A stretch of 33,024 bases of DNA from an uncultured Clostridia bacterium. GTDB taxonomy: Bacteria > Bacillota > Clostridia > Christensenellales > Aristaeellaceae. The notes beneath the pieces are model-generated. The model saw nothing but the letters and a program-made list of their open reading frames with translations. It made no database searches and was not told where the DNA came from. The stretch lies in contig CAMENN010000022.1 in assembly GCA_945928315.1 (NCBI GenBank), forward strand, positions 1-33,024. The letters run 5' to 3'. This document shows positions 12,231 to 22,506 of this stretch, one piece after another (positions within the stretch are counted from its first letter, which is position 1; each line of letters opens with the position of its first letter). A program made the translations under genes and the position numbers.

Positions 12231-12277
12231 GGTGTCGAACGCAAATTTTACCTATTTTTTACAGGAGGAAGAAAGAG

Positions 12278-13831
12278 ATGGGACGTAAACTTCTGGCTCT
12301 GGCGCTGATGCTCTGCATGCTGCTGACGATGTGCGCCGCGGTTTCCTGCGCTGAAGAGGGGTACAGGGACGTGATCAACATCGCCGACAACGATCAGGGT
12401 GCTTCCTATGACCTGCACAAGGACACCTCCGTCAACGTGCGCAACATGCTGCGCGGCACGGTGTTCGAGCAGCTGGTCACGCTCAAGGCCAACGGCGAAA
12501 TCGGCCCCGAGCTGTGCGAATCCTATGAGGTGAACGAGACGAGCACCGAGTTCACCTTCCACCTGCGCCAGGGCGTGCTCTTCCACAACGGCAAGGAGAT
12601 GACCTCCGCCGACGTGGTCGCCTCCCTGAACCGCTGGCTGGAGTGCTTCTCCACCGCGCGCAAGATGGTGGGCGACGCGACCTTCGTGGCCGTGGACGAC
12701 TACACCGTGACCATTTCCCTTCAGAACTCCGCGATCATGCTGCTGGACATGATGGCCGGCGCGGCCCAGGCGGCGGTGATCTATCCGACGGAGTCCATCG
12801 AGGCGGTGAGCGCCGACACCGGCTTCATTCCGGTGGAGTACTTCATCGGCACCGGCCCCTACAAGTTCACCGAGTGGGCGGTGGACCAGTATGTCCAGCT
12901 CGACCGCTTCGACGACTATGTGCCCTACGGCGATCCGGACGCGCCGATCGACGGCCTGTGGGGCTACAAGCACGCCTATACCAGGACGCTCAAGTACTGG
13001 ATCGTCAAGGACGCGGCGACCCGCTTCAACGGCCTGATGACCGGCGAGTATGACTTCGCGGTCAAGGTCACCGACGACTATCTGCCGGCGCTGCAGGCGG
13101 ACGACAGCTTCGTCACCTACTCCCAGCAGACGGGCATGGTCTCCCTCGTCTGGAACAAGCGCAATACCGACAAGTATCTGCGCCTCGCGTTCCAGGCCAT
13201 CGCGAATGCGGACGATCTGAACACCGTCAACTACGGCTCCCTGTATGACACCGATCCGTGCTACATGGAGAAGGATCAGTCCAGCTGGTACACCACCGCG
13301 GGCAGCGAGTACTTCTGCCAGAACAACGTGGAGCTGGCCAAGGAGCTGCTCGCCCAGTCCGACTGGGACGCCTCGAAGCCGATCCGCATTCTCGTCTCCA
13401 CCGGCGGCCACGCCGAGGACATGCTCCTCATCCTCCAGCAGGAGGTCGCGGAGCTGGGCCTGACCCTGGAGCTGAACATCACCGACCGCAGCACGCTCAC
13501 CCAGCTGCGCAAGGATGAGACGGTCTACGAGGCCTACTTCACCACGTTCTCCTCCGTCGCGGTGCCGAGCCTGCGCAGCTTCCTGGATGCCAGCTATGCC
13601 GGCTGGTCCGAGGACGAGCACCTGCAGGAGCTGATGCTGGCGATGACCACCGCGCCGACCCGCGAGGAGGCCTTTGCCCGGTGGGAGGAGATTCAGGCGT
13701 ACTGCTACTCCGACTACTGCCCGGTCCTGATGATGGGCCACTTCCATCAGGCGGCGGCCTGCACCGCGAAGCTGACCGGCTACAATGTGTTCCTGACCAC
13801 CAACTTCTGGAACGCGAAGCTGGCTGAGTGA
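12278..13831 (+). CDS. Peptide-type ABC transporter substrate-binding protein (SBP family 5), lipoprotein
   Basis: MGRKLLALALMLCMLLTMCAAVSCAEE signal with candidate Cys; body 'LCESYEVNETSTEFTFHLRQGVLFHNGKEMTSADVVASLNRW' and 'FIGTGPYKFTEW' typical of SBP_bac_5. Upstream RBS CAGGAGGAAG. Confidence 0.92.
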   Translation: MGRKLLALALMLCMLLTMCAAVSCAEEGYRDVINIADNDQGASYDLHKDTSVNVRNMLRGTVFEQLVTLKANGEIGPELCESYEVNETSTEFTFHLRQGVLFHNGKEMTSADVVASLNRWLECFSTARKMVGDATFVAVDDYTVTISLQNSAIMLLDMMAGAAQAAVIYPTESIEAVSADTGFIPVEYFIGTGPYKFTEWAVDQYVQLDRFDDYVPYGDPDAPIDGLWGYKHAYTRTLKYWIVKDAATRFNGLMTGEYDFAVKVTDDYLPALQADDSFVTYSQQTGMVSLVWNKRNTDKYLRLAFQAIANADDLNTVNYGSLYDTDPCYMEKDQSSWYTTAGSEYFCQNNVELAKELLAQSDWDASKPIRILVSTGGHAEDMLLILQQEVAELGLTLELNITDRSTLTQLRKDETVYEAYFTTFSSVAVPSLRSFLDASYAGWSEDEHLQELMLAMTTAPTREEAFARWEEIQAYCYSDYCPVLMMGHFHQAAACTAKLTGYNVFLTTNFWNAKLAE

Positions 13832-13863
13832 TCAGGGCCCTGTCATGCAATGAAAGGCGATGG

Positions 13864-13897
13864 AAAGGGCATCCGGGCGTTTGTCCGGGTGCCCTTT
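13864..13897 (+). terminator. Intra-operon terminator-like hairpin after the SBP gene
   Basis: AAAGGGCATCCGG ... CCGGGTGCCCTTT, 13 bp with one G-U pair; short T tract. Confidence 0.65.
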
Positions 13898-13901
13898 CCT
13901 G

Positions 13902-13961
13902 ATACTGTTCTCAAATCCAACCGACACACCTGCCTGCGCCGTTTTCATTTGAGAACAGTAT
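13902..13961 (+). repeat. Perfect 15-bp inverted repeat with 30-nt spacer
   Basis: ATACTGTTCTCAAAT (13902-13916) and ATTTGAGAACAGTAT (13947-13961), directly upstream of the permease RBS. Confidence 0.9.
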
Positions 13962-13984
13962 GAGTTTATGGAGGTTTTCCGGCC

Positions 13985-14938
13985 ATGAAGAAGTATGTTG
14001 GCAAGCGGCTGCTGTCGCTGATCCCAACGATCCTGATCGTTTCCGTTGTCATCTTCCTGCTCGTCCATCTGACGCCGGGCGATCCCGCCGCGATGATGCT
14101 GGGCGACGACGCCACGCTCGAGGACATCGCGGCCCTTCATACGAAGCTGGGGCTGGATGACCCCATCGTGGTGCAGTATGTGCGCTGGGTGGGCCGCTGC
14201 CTGCGCGGTGATTTTGGCATCTCCACGGCGGTCGTGGGTCAGCCCGTCGCCGACCTGATCGCCAGCCACTTCCAGCCGACGATCTGCCTGGCCATCTATT
14301 CGCAGCTGATCACCATCCTCATCGCGATTCCGGCGGGCATGTATGCGGCGAAAAAGCGCGGCACGGCGGGGGATTACACCGTCTCCGTGTTCTCCATCAT
14401 GGGCATCTCGCTGCCCAGCTTTCTGCTGGGCTTGGGGCTGATCATGCTGCTGGCGGTGAAGCTGCGCTGGCTGCCCGCCGCGGGCTACAAGAGCCTGACT
14501 GCGGATGGCTTCGTGCCATTCATCCGCTACATGACGCTGCCCGCGCTGTCCCTGGGCTTCATCCATGCGGCGTACATGATGCGCATGACCAAGACCGCGA
14601 TGCTGGAGGTGCTCGGCAGCGACTACATTCGCATGGCGCGCTCCAAGGGCGTGCGCGAGGGCAGCATTCTCTTCAAGCACGGCTTCCGCAACGCGCTGCT
14701 GACGGTCATCACGGTGGTGGGCCAGGGCTTCATCAGCGCGCTTGCGGGCGCCGCAGTGGTGGAAAGACTCTTCAATATCCCCGGAATGGGCTCGCTGATG
14801 GTGGATTCTATCGAAAAGCGCGATTATCAGGTGATCCAGGCGATCACGCTGCTGGTGGCGATGCTCAATGTCGTCATCAACCTGATCATCGACCTGATCT
14901 ACGGCCTGGCGGACCCGCGTATCCGCCTGGCGGACTGA
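13985..14938 (+). CDS. Dipeptide/oligopeptide ABC transporter permease (DppB-like)
   Basis: MKKYVGKRLLSLIPTILIVSVVIFLLVHLTPGDPAAMMLG...RMTKTAMLEVLGSDYIRMARSKGVRE. Confidence 0.95.
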   Translation: MKKYVGKRLLSLIPTILIVSVVIFLLVHLTPGDPAAMMLGDDATLEDIAALHTKLGLDDPIVVQYVRWVGRCLRGDFGISTAVVGQPVADLIASHFQPTICLAIYSQLITILIAIPAGMYAAKKRGTAGDYTVSVFSIMGISLPSFLLGLGLIMLLAVKLRWLPAAGYKSLTADGFVPFIRYMTLPALSLGFIHAAYMMRMTKTAMLEVLGSDYIRMARSKGVREGSILFKHGFRNALLTVITVVGQGFISALAGAAVVERLFNIPGMGSLMVDSIEKRDYQVIQAITLLVAMLNVVINLIIDLIYGLADPRIRLAD

Positions 14939-14954
14939 AAGGAGGCCCTGACGC

Positions 14955-15869
14955 ATGCAGAAGGACACCGCGCGCACGCCCGAGGAGCGGGCAGCGCTGG
15001 AGGCGGCCCGCAGACAGCTCGTGCGCGAGCAGCGGGCGGTCAATCTTCGCCGCTTTCTGAGCAACAGGCTCTCCGTGGTCGGCCTGTGCATCGTGACGCT
15101 GATGCTGCTCACGGCGCTGCTGGCCCCGGTCGTCACCGGCGCGATGGGGCTTGACCCGTACTCCGCCGTGGTCCGCGACCGGCTCAAGCCGCCTTCCGCC
15201 GCGCATCCGTTCGGCACGGACAACCTCGGCCGCGACATCTTCGCCCGCGTGCTCTACGGTGCGCGCATCTCCATGACCATCGGTCTGGTGGTCGGCCTGC
15301 TCTCCGCGATCATCGGCACGACGCTGGGCCTGTACGCGAGCACGAACAAGGTGCTCGACAACGTGCTCATGCGCCTGTGCGACGGCCTCAAGGCGATCCC
15401 CAACATCCTGCTGGCGATCACGCTGATGGCGGTGTTGGGCGCGAACATGCACAACGTCATCATCAGCCTGACGGTGGTGAGCATCCCCGGCGTGGCGCGC
15501 ATCGCCCGCTCGCAGGCGCTGCTCGTGCGCGAGCAGACGTATGTGGAGGCCATGCGCGCGGCTGGCGCCGGGAAGAACCGCATCCTCTGGCGCCATGTGC
15601 TGCCCAACATCCTCTCGCCGGTCATCGTGCAGATGACGTTCAACTTCGCTTCGGCGATCATCTCCGAGGCGTCGCTGAGCTTTCTGGGCGCGGGTATCCC
15701 GATTCCCGCGCCGAGCTGGGGCGGCATGCTCAACGAGGCGCGCGCCTACATCTACACCGGCTGGTGGATGATCGCGTTCCCTGCGGTGTTCACCATGCTG
15801 TCCGTGCTGGGCTTCAACCTGTTCGGCGACGGGCTGCGCGACCTGCTCGACCCGCTGTCCGGCCGGTGA
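14955..15869 (+). CDS. Dipeptide/oligopeptide ABC transporter permease (DppC-like)
   Basis: HPFGTDNLGRDIFARVLYGARISMTIGLVVGLLSAIIG...EASLSFLGAGIPIPAPSWGGMLNEAR. Confidence 0.95.
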   Translation: MQKDTARTPEERAALEAARRQLVREQRAVNLRRFLSNRLSVVGLCIVTLMLLTALLAPVVTGAMGLDPYSAVVRDRLKPPSAAHPFGTDNLGRDIFARVLYGARISMTIGLVVGLLSAIIGTTLGLYASTNKVLDNVLMRLCDGLKAIPNILLAITLMAVLGANMHNVIISLTVVSIPGVARIARSQALLVREQTYVEAMRAAGAGKNRILWRHVLPNILSPVIVQMTFNFASAIISEASLSFLGAGIPIPAPSWGGMLNEARAYIYTGWWMIAFPAVFTMLSVLGFNLFGDGLRDLLDPLSGR

Positions 15870-15891
15870 GCGCGGCGAAGGAGGAAACATG

Positions 15892-16892
<1,001 letters not shown>

Positions 16893-16893
<1 letters not shown>

Positions 16894-17861
16894 TGGTGCA
16901 GGACAAGGTGATCCTCCGCGCGGAGGATGTGGCCACATGGTTCCCGGTGCGCGGCGCGCTGGGGCGCGTGGTGCGCCATGTGAAGGCCGTGGACGGCGTG
17001 AGCCTCAGCCTGCGCGAGGGCGAGACGTACGGCATGGTCGGCGAGAGCGGCTGCGGCAAGAGCACGTTCGGCCGCACGGCCATCCGCATGCTGGAGCCGA
17101 CGGCGGGCAGGGTAGCGCTCTTTGACCGGGACGTGTCCCACCTGACCGAAAAGGAGCTGCTGCCCCTGCGCAAGGACGTACAGATGGTCTTCCAGGACCC
17201 GTACACCTCGCTCGATCCGCGCCAGCGTGTGGGCGATATGCTCATGGAGGTGCTCGCCATTCACGGCATGGGCACCAAAGCCGACCGCATGGATGCGGCA
17301 ATGCGGATTCTGGCGCAGACGGGCCTGCGGCCGGAGCACTTCTACCGCTATCCGCACGAGTTCTCCGGCGGACAGCGCCAGCGCATCGGCCTGGCCCGCG
17401 CGCTGATCCTCGATCCGAAGCTGATCGTCTGCGACGAGCCGGTCTCCGCGCTGGACGTGTCGATTCAGTCGCAGATCATCAACCTGCTGTGCGACCTGCG
17501 CGAGCAGCGCGGGCTGTCCTATCTGTTCATCGCGCACGACATGAGCGTCATCAAGTACATCTCCGACCGCGTGGGCGTGATGTACCTGGGCCACCTGGTC
17601 GAAGAGGCGCAGACGGACGAGCTGTTCGCGCATCCGCAGCATCCCTACACGAAGACGCTGATGTCGGCTGTGCCCTCGACCGACCCGCGCGCGGAGAAGC
17701 AGCGCATCGTGCTGCAGGGCGACGTGCCCTCGCCGATCGATCCGCCCTCCGGATGCGTGTTCCACACGCGCTGCCCCTACGCGACGAAGGCATGCAGCTG
17801 CCAGACGCCGCAACTGCGCGAGATCGCGCCCGGGCACCGTGCGGCGTGCATCAGAATCTGA
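16893..17861 (+). CDS. Oligopeptide/dipeptide ABC transporter ATP-binding protein (DppF-like)
   Basis: MVQDKVILRAEDVATWFPVRG...GESGCGKSTFGRTAIRMLEPTAG...FSGGQRQRIGLARALILDPKLIVCDEPVSALDVSIQSQ. TGATG overlap with the preceding stop. Confidence 0.95.
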
Positions 17862-17910
17862 AGCCGTCATGCGACGGTGCGCGCTGCACGGTTCAGGCGA
17901 GCTTTGATCC

Positions 17911-17960
17911 AGAAAGGCTGTGGCTTCCGGCGATTATCCGGCCGGGACCACGGCCTTTTT
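17911..17960 (+). terminator. Terminator after the ABC transporter cluster
   Basis: AAAGGCTGTGG ... CCACGGCCTTTTT, 11-bp stem with one G-U pair, then T tract. Confidence 0.75.
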
Positions 17961-18187
17961 CATCTGCTGACCGACACTCTGCACGAATGGCGCCTGAATC
18001 GTTCAGCCATGCGCCCTTTTCCGCGGATACTCCGGATGGCACACATGGCCATCAGACGCGCGAATACCTATAAAACGGACACAACCGGCTGCAAAAAGCC
18101 CCTAGAAGCGGCGGGGGTTTTCCTGTACAATACCCATATGGGCCGGGATGAAGAACCGGACCCTGATGAGTGAAGGGAGAAAGCAGT

Positions 18188-18361
18188 ATGGAAAAGAAAT
18201 CGTTCCGGGAGATCGTCTCCGTTGTCCTGAAGGCGCTGACCGTGGCCATGGGTGTGGCTGTCGTGGTGCTGTCCCGCCTGGGAAGCCTGGAGCCGCAGAC
18301 GGCGGTTTCCCTGCTGGGCATCGGTCTTGCCTGCGCGGGCGCCGCTTTGCTGAGTGCTTGA
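18188..18361 (+). CDS. Small hypothetical membrane protein (57 aa)
   Basis: MEKKSFREIVSVVLKALTVAMGVAVVVLSRLGSLEPQTAVSLLGIGLACAGAALLSA; upstream GAAGGGAGAAAG RBS; two hydrophobic segments. Confidence 0.65.
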   Translation: MEKKSFREIVSVVLKALTVAMGVAVVVLSRLGSLEPQTAVSLLGIGLACAGAALLSA

Positions 18362-18362
18362 G

Positions 18363-18908
18363 ATGAAGAAGCGGTTTTTCATCCCGGCCTGTGCGCTGGC
18401 GGCGGCTGCCGTCGGCTTTGTCATGTATGCGCTGGCGCATCCGGAGCTGTCGTTTCCGTGGAGCGTCCGGATCACGCACCTCCTTTACGGGCTGTATGCG
18501 GATGCGGTCGTGCTGCTGTTTGCGCTGGCGTTCCTTCAAAAGCCGACCGGCCTGCACGTCCTGACGCTCCTGCTCGAGCTGGGCGCGGTCTTTTTCCTGG
18601 TGCAGTCCATCCTCAACGTTTTCCCGGAGGGGCAGTCCAACTGGTATCTGCCGCTGGCGCTGGGGCTGAACTGCGCGGCGCTGTTCCTGAACGCGGCAAA
18701 GCGGAGAGGCCGGGAATGGAAGGTCAAACCGGAGAGGAACAGGAGGATTGCGATCGGGTGCGGCCTGACCGCGGCCGTTTGCTTCGGGATCGTCAGCTAT
18801 GGGCATTTCTATCGCGGGCGAACCGGGCCTGGCTGGATATTCGCCTTTCTGGCCGCATCGCAGCTGGCGCTGGCATGGCAGAATTTCAGGGCAATCAGGA
18901 AGGACTGA
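18363..18908 (+). CDS. Hypothetical multi-pass membrane protein
   Basis: MKKRFFIPACALAAAAVGFVMYALAHPELSFPWSVRITHLLYGLYADAVVLLFALAFLQ...; starts 1 nt after the preceding stop, suggesting translational coupling. Confidence 0.7.
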   Translation: MKKRFFIPACALAAAAVGFVMYALAHPELSFPWSVRITHLLYGLYADAVVLLFALAFLQKPTGLHVLTLLLELGAVFFLVQSILNVFPEGQSNWYLPLALGLNCAALFLNAAKRRGREWKVKPERNRRIAIGCGLTAAVCFGIVSYGHFYRGRTGPGWIFAFLAASQLALAWQNFRAIRKD

Positions 18909-18988
18909 TTGGGAGGAAGGCGACTGCCAGCCGCAAAAACAGGGGGAAGAGACAGAGGAACATTTGGAATCAGCAGGGAGGCATCAGC

Positions 18989-19549
18989 ATGAACGTGAAG
19001 TATAAACACAAGCCCGCCATGACCTTCATCGGCTTTTCCACCTCCATCCGCGCGGAGGAGGGCTATCAGAAGTGCCCGGAGTTCTGGGAGCAGGAATACA
19101 GCCGGAAGTATGCGCATCTCTGGCGGACCATGAAGCCGGAAACCCCGGTGGAGGCGGCCATTCTCGACAACGGCATCGGCATGTTCGCCATCTGCGACGA
19201 GAAGGAGGGCGACTTTGAGTATTGGATCGCCGGGCTTTACAGGGGCGGCGATGTGCCGCAGGGCCTGAAGCTCTATACCTTCCCGGAGGGCGACTGGGCG
19301 ATGTTCTCCACGAAAGGTCCGCTGCCGGGCTCCCTGCAGGCCCTGAACACGCAGGTCTGGCAGGTGTGGTATCCGGGCGAGGGGCAGCAATACAGGGGCA
19401 ACGGAAACGCCATGCTGGAGGTCTACTCCGCCGGCGACATGCAAAGTCCCGATTATGAATGCGGCATCTGGGTGCCGGTCTGCAGGCCGGCGGAAGAGGA
19501 CGGGACGGCGGAAATCGTTTCGGGCATGACACTCACGGGCATTCTGTGA
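18989..19549 (+). CDS. GyrI-like/AraC effector-binding domain protein
   Basis: MNVKYKHKPAMTFIGFSTSIRAEEGYQKCPEFWEQEYSRKYAHLWRTM...FEYWIAGLYRGGDVPQGLKLYTFPEGDWAMFSTKGPLPGSLQALNTQVW: layout of a stand-alone GyrI-like small-molecule-binding domain. RBS CAGGGAGG. Confidence 0.78.
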   Translation: MNVKYKHKPAMTFIGFSTSIRAEEGYQKCPEFWEQEYSRKYAHLWRTMKPETPVEAAILDNGIGMFAICDEKEGDFEYWIAGLYRGGDVPQGLKLYTFPEGDWAMFSTKGPLPGSLQALNTQVWQVWYPGEGQQYRGNGNAMLEVYSAGDMQSPDYECGIWVPVCRPAEEDGTAEIVSGMTLTGIL

Positions 19550-19595
19550 GCGCGGCCCGGATCATGTGAAAACGAATGCTGAGGAGGACGGCAGG

Positions 19596-19928
19596 ATGGA
19601 AGGAAGGATTGCGTACTGCGGGCTGGATTGCGGGCAATGCGACGCGTATCTCGCAACGGTGCACGACGATCAGGCGCTGCGCGAAAGGACCGCACGGCTG
19701 TGGTCGGAGCTGAATCATGTGACGATTCTGCCGGAGCAGATCCGCTGCATGGGCTGCCGCGCGGAGGGCGTCAAGACGGTGTTCTGCGACAGCCTGTGCG
19801 AAATCCGCCGGTGTGCGCGCAAAAGGAGCGTTGAAACCTGCGGCGGCTGCCCGGACATGGAGACATGCGGGACGGTCGGGGCGATTCACGCAGGCAATCC
19901 GGAGGCGCGACAGCGTCTGAAGGGATAA
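19596..19928 (+). CDS. DUF3795 domain-containing cysteine-rich protein
   Basis: MEGRIAYCGLDCGQCDAYLAT...IRCMGCRAEG...FCDSLCEIRRCARKRSVETCGGCPDMETC. Confidence 0.82.
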   Translation: MEGRIAYCGLDCGQCDAYLATVHDDQALRERTARLWSELNHVTILPEQIRCMGCRAEGVKTVFCDSLCEIRRCARKRSVETCGGCPDMETCGTVGAIHAGNPEARQRLKG

Positions 19929-19953
19929 ACGACGACGGGAATAGAAGAAAAAG

Positions 19954-19986
19954 CGGCATGCGGCCTTGTGAGGGGGCCGCATGCCG
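19954..19986. terminator. Strong hairpin between the DUF3795 gene and tgt
   Basis: CGGCATGCGGCC - 9 nt - GGCCGCATGCCG, perfect 12-bp stem; A-rich upstream flank. Confidence 0.6.
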
Positions 19987-20056
19987 TGTTATAATCAATC
20001 CGTATGCACAGCCGCCGGAAGGCGGCGCCGCTCCGGCTCAGCGATCAGACTGATGA

Positions 20057-21229
<1,173 letters not shown>

Positions 21230-21269
21230 CCGGACGATATTCAACAAACGGAAATTTTGCTTGGAACGG

Positions 21270-21298
21270 TTGAAGTTTTGCGGCAAACAGGGTATAAT
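21270..21298 (+). promoter_or_regulatory. Putative promoter of yajC
   Basis: TTGAAG - 17 nt - TATAAT in the tgt-yajC gap. Confidence 0.6.
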
Positions 21299-21344
21299 AA
21301 TCCAGTTACCGTGACGCAATTACTGAAAGGATGTGTCGATTCCC

Positions 21345-21731
21345 ATGAATGTCAAGCTCCTCAATCTGCTGGCTGATGCCGCCGCCACCGCCGAGACGAC
21401 CGGCGAGGCGGTTGAGATGTCCACCGGCGCGACGATCATCTACTACGCCGTGCAGTTCGTTCCGCTGATTCTGATCTTCGTGATCTTCTACTTCATGCTG
21501 ATCCGTCCGCAGCGCAAGAAGGACAAGGAAGCCAAGAAGATGCTCGAAAGCCTGAAGGTCGGCGACCGCATCTGCACCATCGGCGGCATCTACGGCACCA
21601 TCGTGCGCATCAAGGACGACGTGCTGACCATCGAGGTCGGCGAGCAGAAGACACAGCTGGTCTTCGCCCGCTGGGCTGTGCGCAACGTCGAGCAGCTCTC
21701 CGTGACCAACGACGCGGAGACCCTCATCTGA
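21345..21731 (+). CDS. yajC: Preprotein translocase subunit YajC
   Basis: LILIFVIFYFMLIRPQRKKDKEAKKMLESLKVGDRICTIGGIYGTIVRIKDDVLTIEVGEQKTQLVFARWAVRNVE. Start could also be GTG 21333. Confidence 0.95.
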   Translation: MNVKLLNLLADAAATAETTGEAVEMSTGATIIYYAVQFVPLILIFVIFYFMLIRPQRKKDKEAKKMLESLKVGDRICTIGGIYGTIVRIKDDVLTIEVGEQKTQLVFARWAVRNVEQLSVTNDAETLI

Positions 21732-21750
21732 TTTCCCGCGCAGCATAACG

Positions 21751-21797
21751 CCTCCCGCTTCGTCATAGGGTTGACCATGACGAGGCGGGAGGTTTTT
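21751..21797 (+). terminator. Terminator-like hairpin after yajC, overlapping the downstream RBS
   Basis: CCTCCCGCTTCGTCAT - 10 nt - ATGACGAGGCGGGAGG then TTTTT; 16-bp stem with one G-U pair. Confidence 0.85.
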
Positions 21798-21800
21798 GTG

Positions 21801-22265
21801 ATGGAGAATCGCACGACGCAGAGTTTCCCGCGCCGGGAGCGCGGACTGGATTCCTTCAAAAGGACGATGCGCCGCAGCGCGCGCAGGGCGAGGGGCGGCG
21901 GCGCGCTTTCCGCCGTGCTGCGGGGCGTGCTCGTCGCGGCGGCGGTGACGGTGCTGGGCGTGGTGCTCTTTGCGCTGCTGCTCAACTGGTGGGACGCGAG
22001 TGACCGGGCGATCACGGCGATCAATCAGGTGGTCAAGTTCGTCTCCATCCTGGCGGGCGTGACGAGCGCGCTGCGGGCGGGGGAGAAGGGGAGCGCGATG
22101 CGCGGCGCCTGCGTGGGCGTGCTGTATATGGCGCTGGGCATCGCCTGCTACTGCCTGCTGATGGGGCAGTCGCCGAAGCTGACGGGCTATCTGGCGGACC
22201 TGGGCATGGGCCTGGCTGCGGGCGGCCTGTTCGGGATGATCCTGACGGCGCGGAAAAGCGCCTAG
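21801..22265 (+). CDS. TIGR04086-like (YrzE-type) membrane protein
   Basis: Four hydrophobic segments: GVLVAAAVTVLGVVLFALLLNWWDASDRAITAINQVVKFVSILAGVTSALRAGEKGSAMRGACVGVLYMALGIACYCLLMG...; typical position downstream of yajC. Confidence 0.75.
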   Translation: MENRTTQSFPRRERGLDSFKRTMRRSARRARGGGALSAVLRGVLVAAAVTVLGVVLFALLLNWWDASDRAITAINQVVKFVSILAGVTSALRAGEKGSAMRGACVGVLYMALGIACYCLLMGQSPKLTGYLADLGMGLAAGGLFGMILTARKSA

Positions 22266-22277
22266 TTGCGTTAAGCA

Positions 22278-22405
22278 GCGCGAAGCGAAGAAGGGGTCTG
22301 GGGACTGGTCCCCAGGCTAGGGGTTTGGGGGATGAAATCCCCCAACGTTCCCCAATCGCGAAGCGATCAAAGGAAAAAGCAGTCAGGGAGCGAAGCGATA
22401 CCTGA
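22278..22405. repeat. Intergenic hairpin-rich repeat element, copy 1
   Basis: GCGCGAAGCGAAGAAGGGGTCTGGGGACTGGTCCCCAG..., palindrome CTGGGGAC-TG-GTCCCCAG (22298-22315), TTGGGGGAT-GAA-ATCCCCCAA (22325-22345), ATCGC-GAA-GCGAT (22355-22367), TCAGG...CCTGA (22383-22405). The first 33 nt recur at 32938-32970 with one mismatch. Confidence 0.85.
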
Positions 22406-22441
22406 CGGTGAATCCCCTGAAAGCTGGTCTGGATAACATAC

Positions 22442-22485
22442 AAGCCCCCGCTCCCGGGCATCGCCTGAGAGCGGGGGCTTTTCTG
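22442..22485. terminator. Terminator in the convergent gap before the M28 peptidase gene
   Basis: AGCCCCCGCTC ... GAGCGGGGGCTTTT hairpin. Confidence 0.75.
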
Positions 22486-22506
22486 CATGGACGGAAACCG
22501 CCCTGC

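Noticed and set aside
17992-18008. CTGAA-TCG-TTCAG small palindrome
   Set aside because: Short (5-bp arms), no adjacent regulatory signal; likely chance.
22278-22405. Considered as a CRISPR leader/array or a structured ncRNA gene
   Set aside because: No regularly spaced direct repeats with unique spacers; hairpins differ from each other. Kept as a dispersed repeat element instead.
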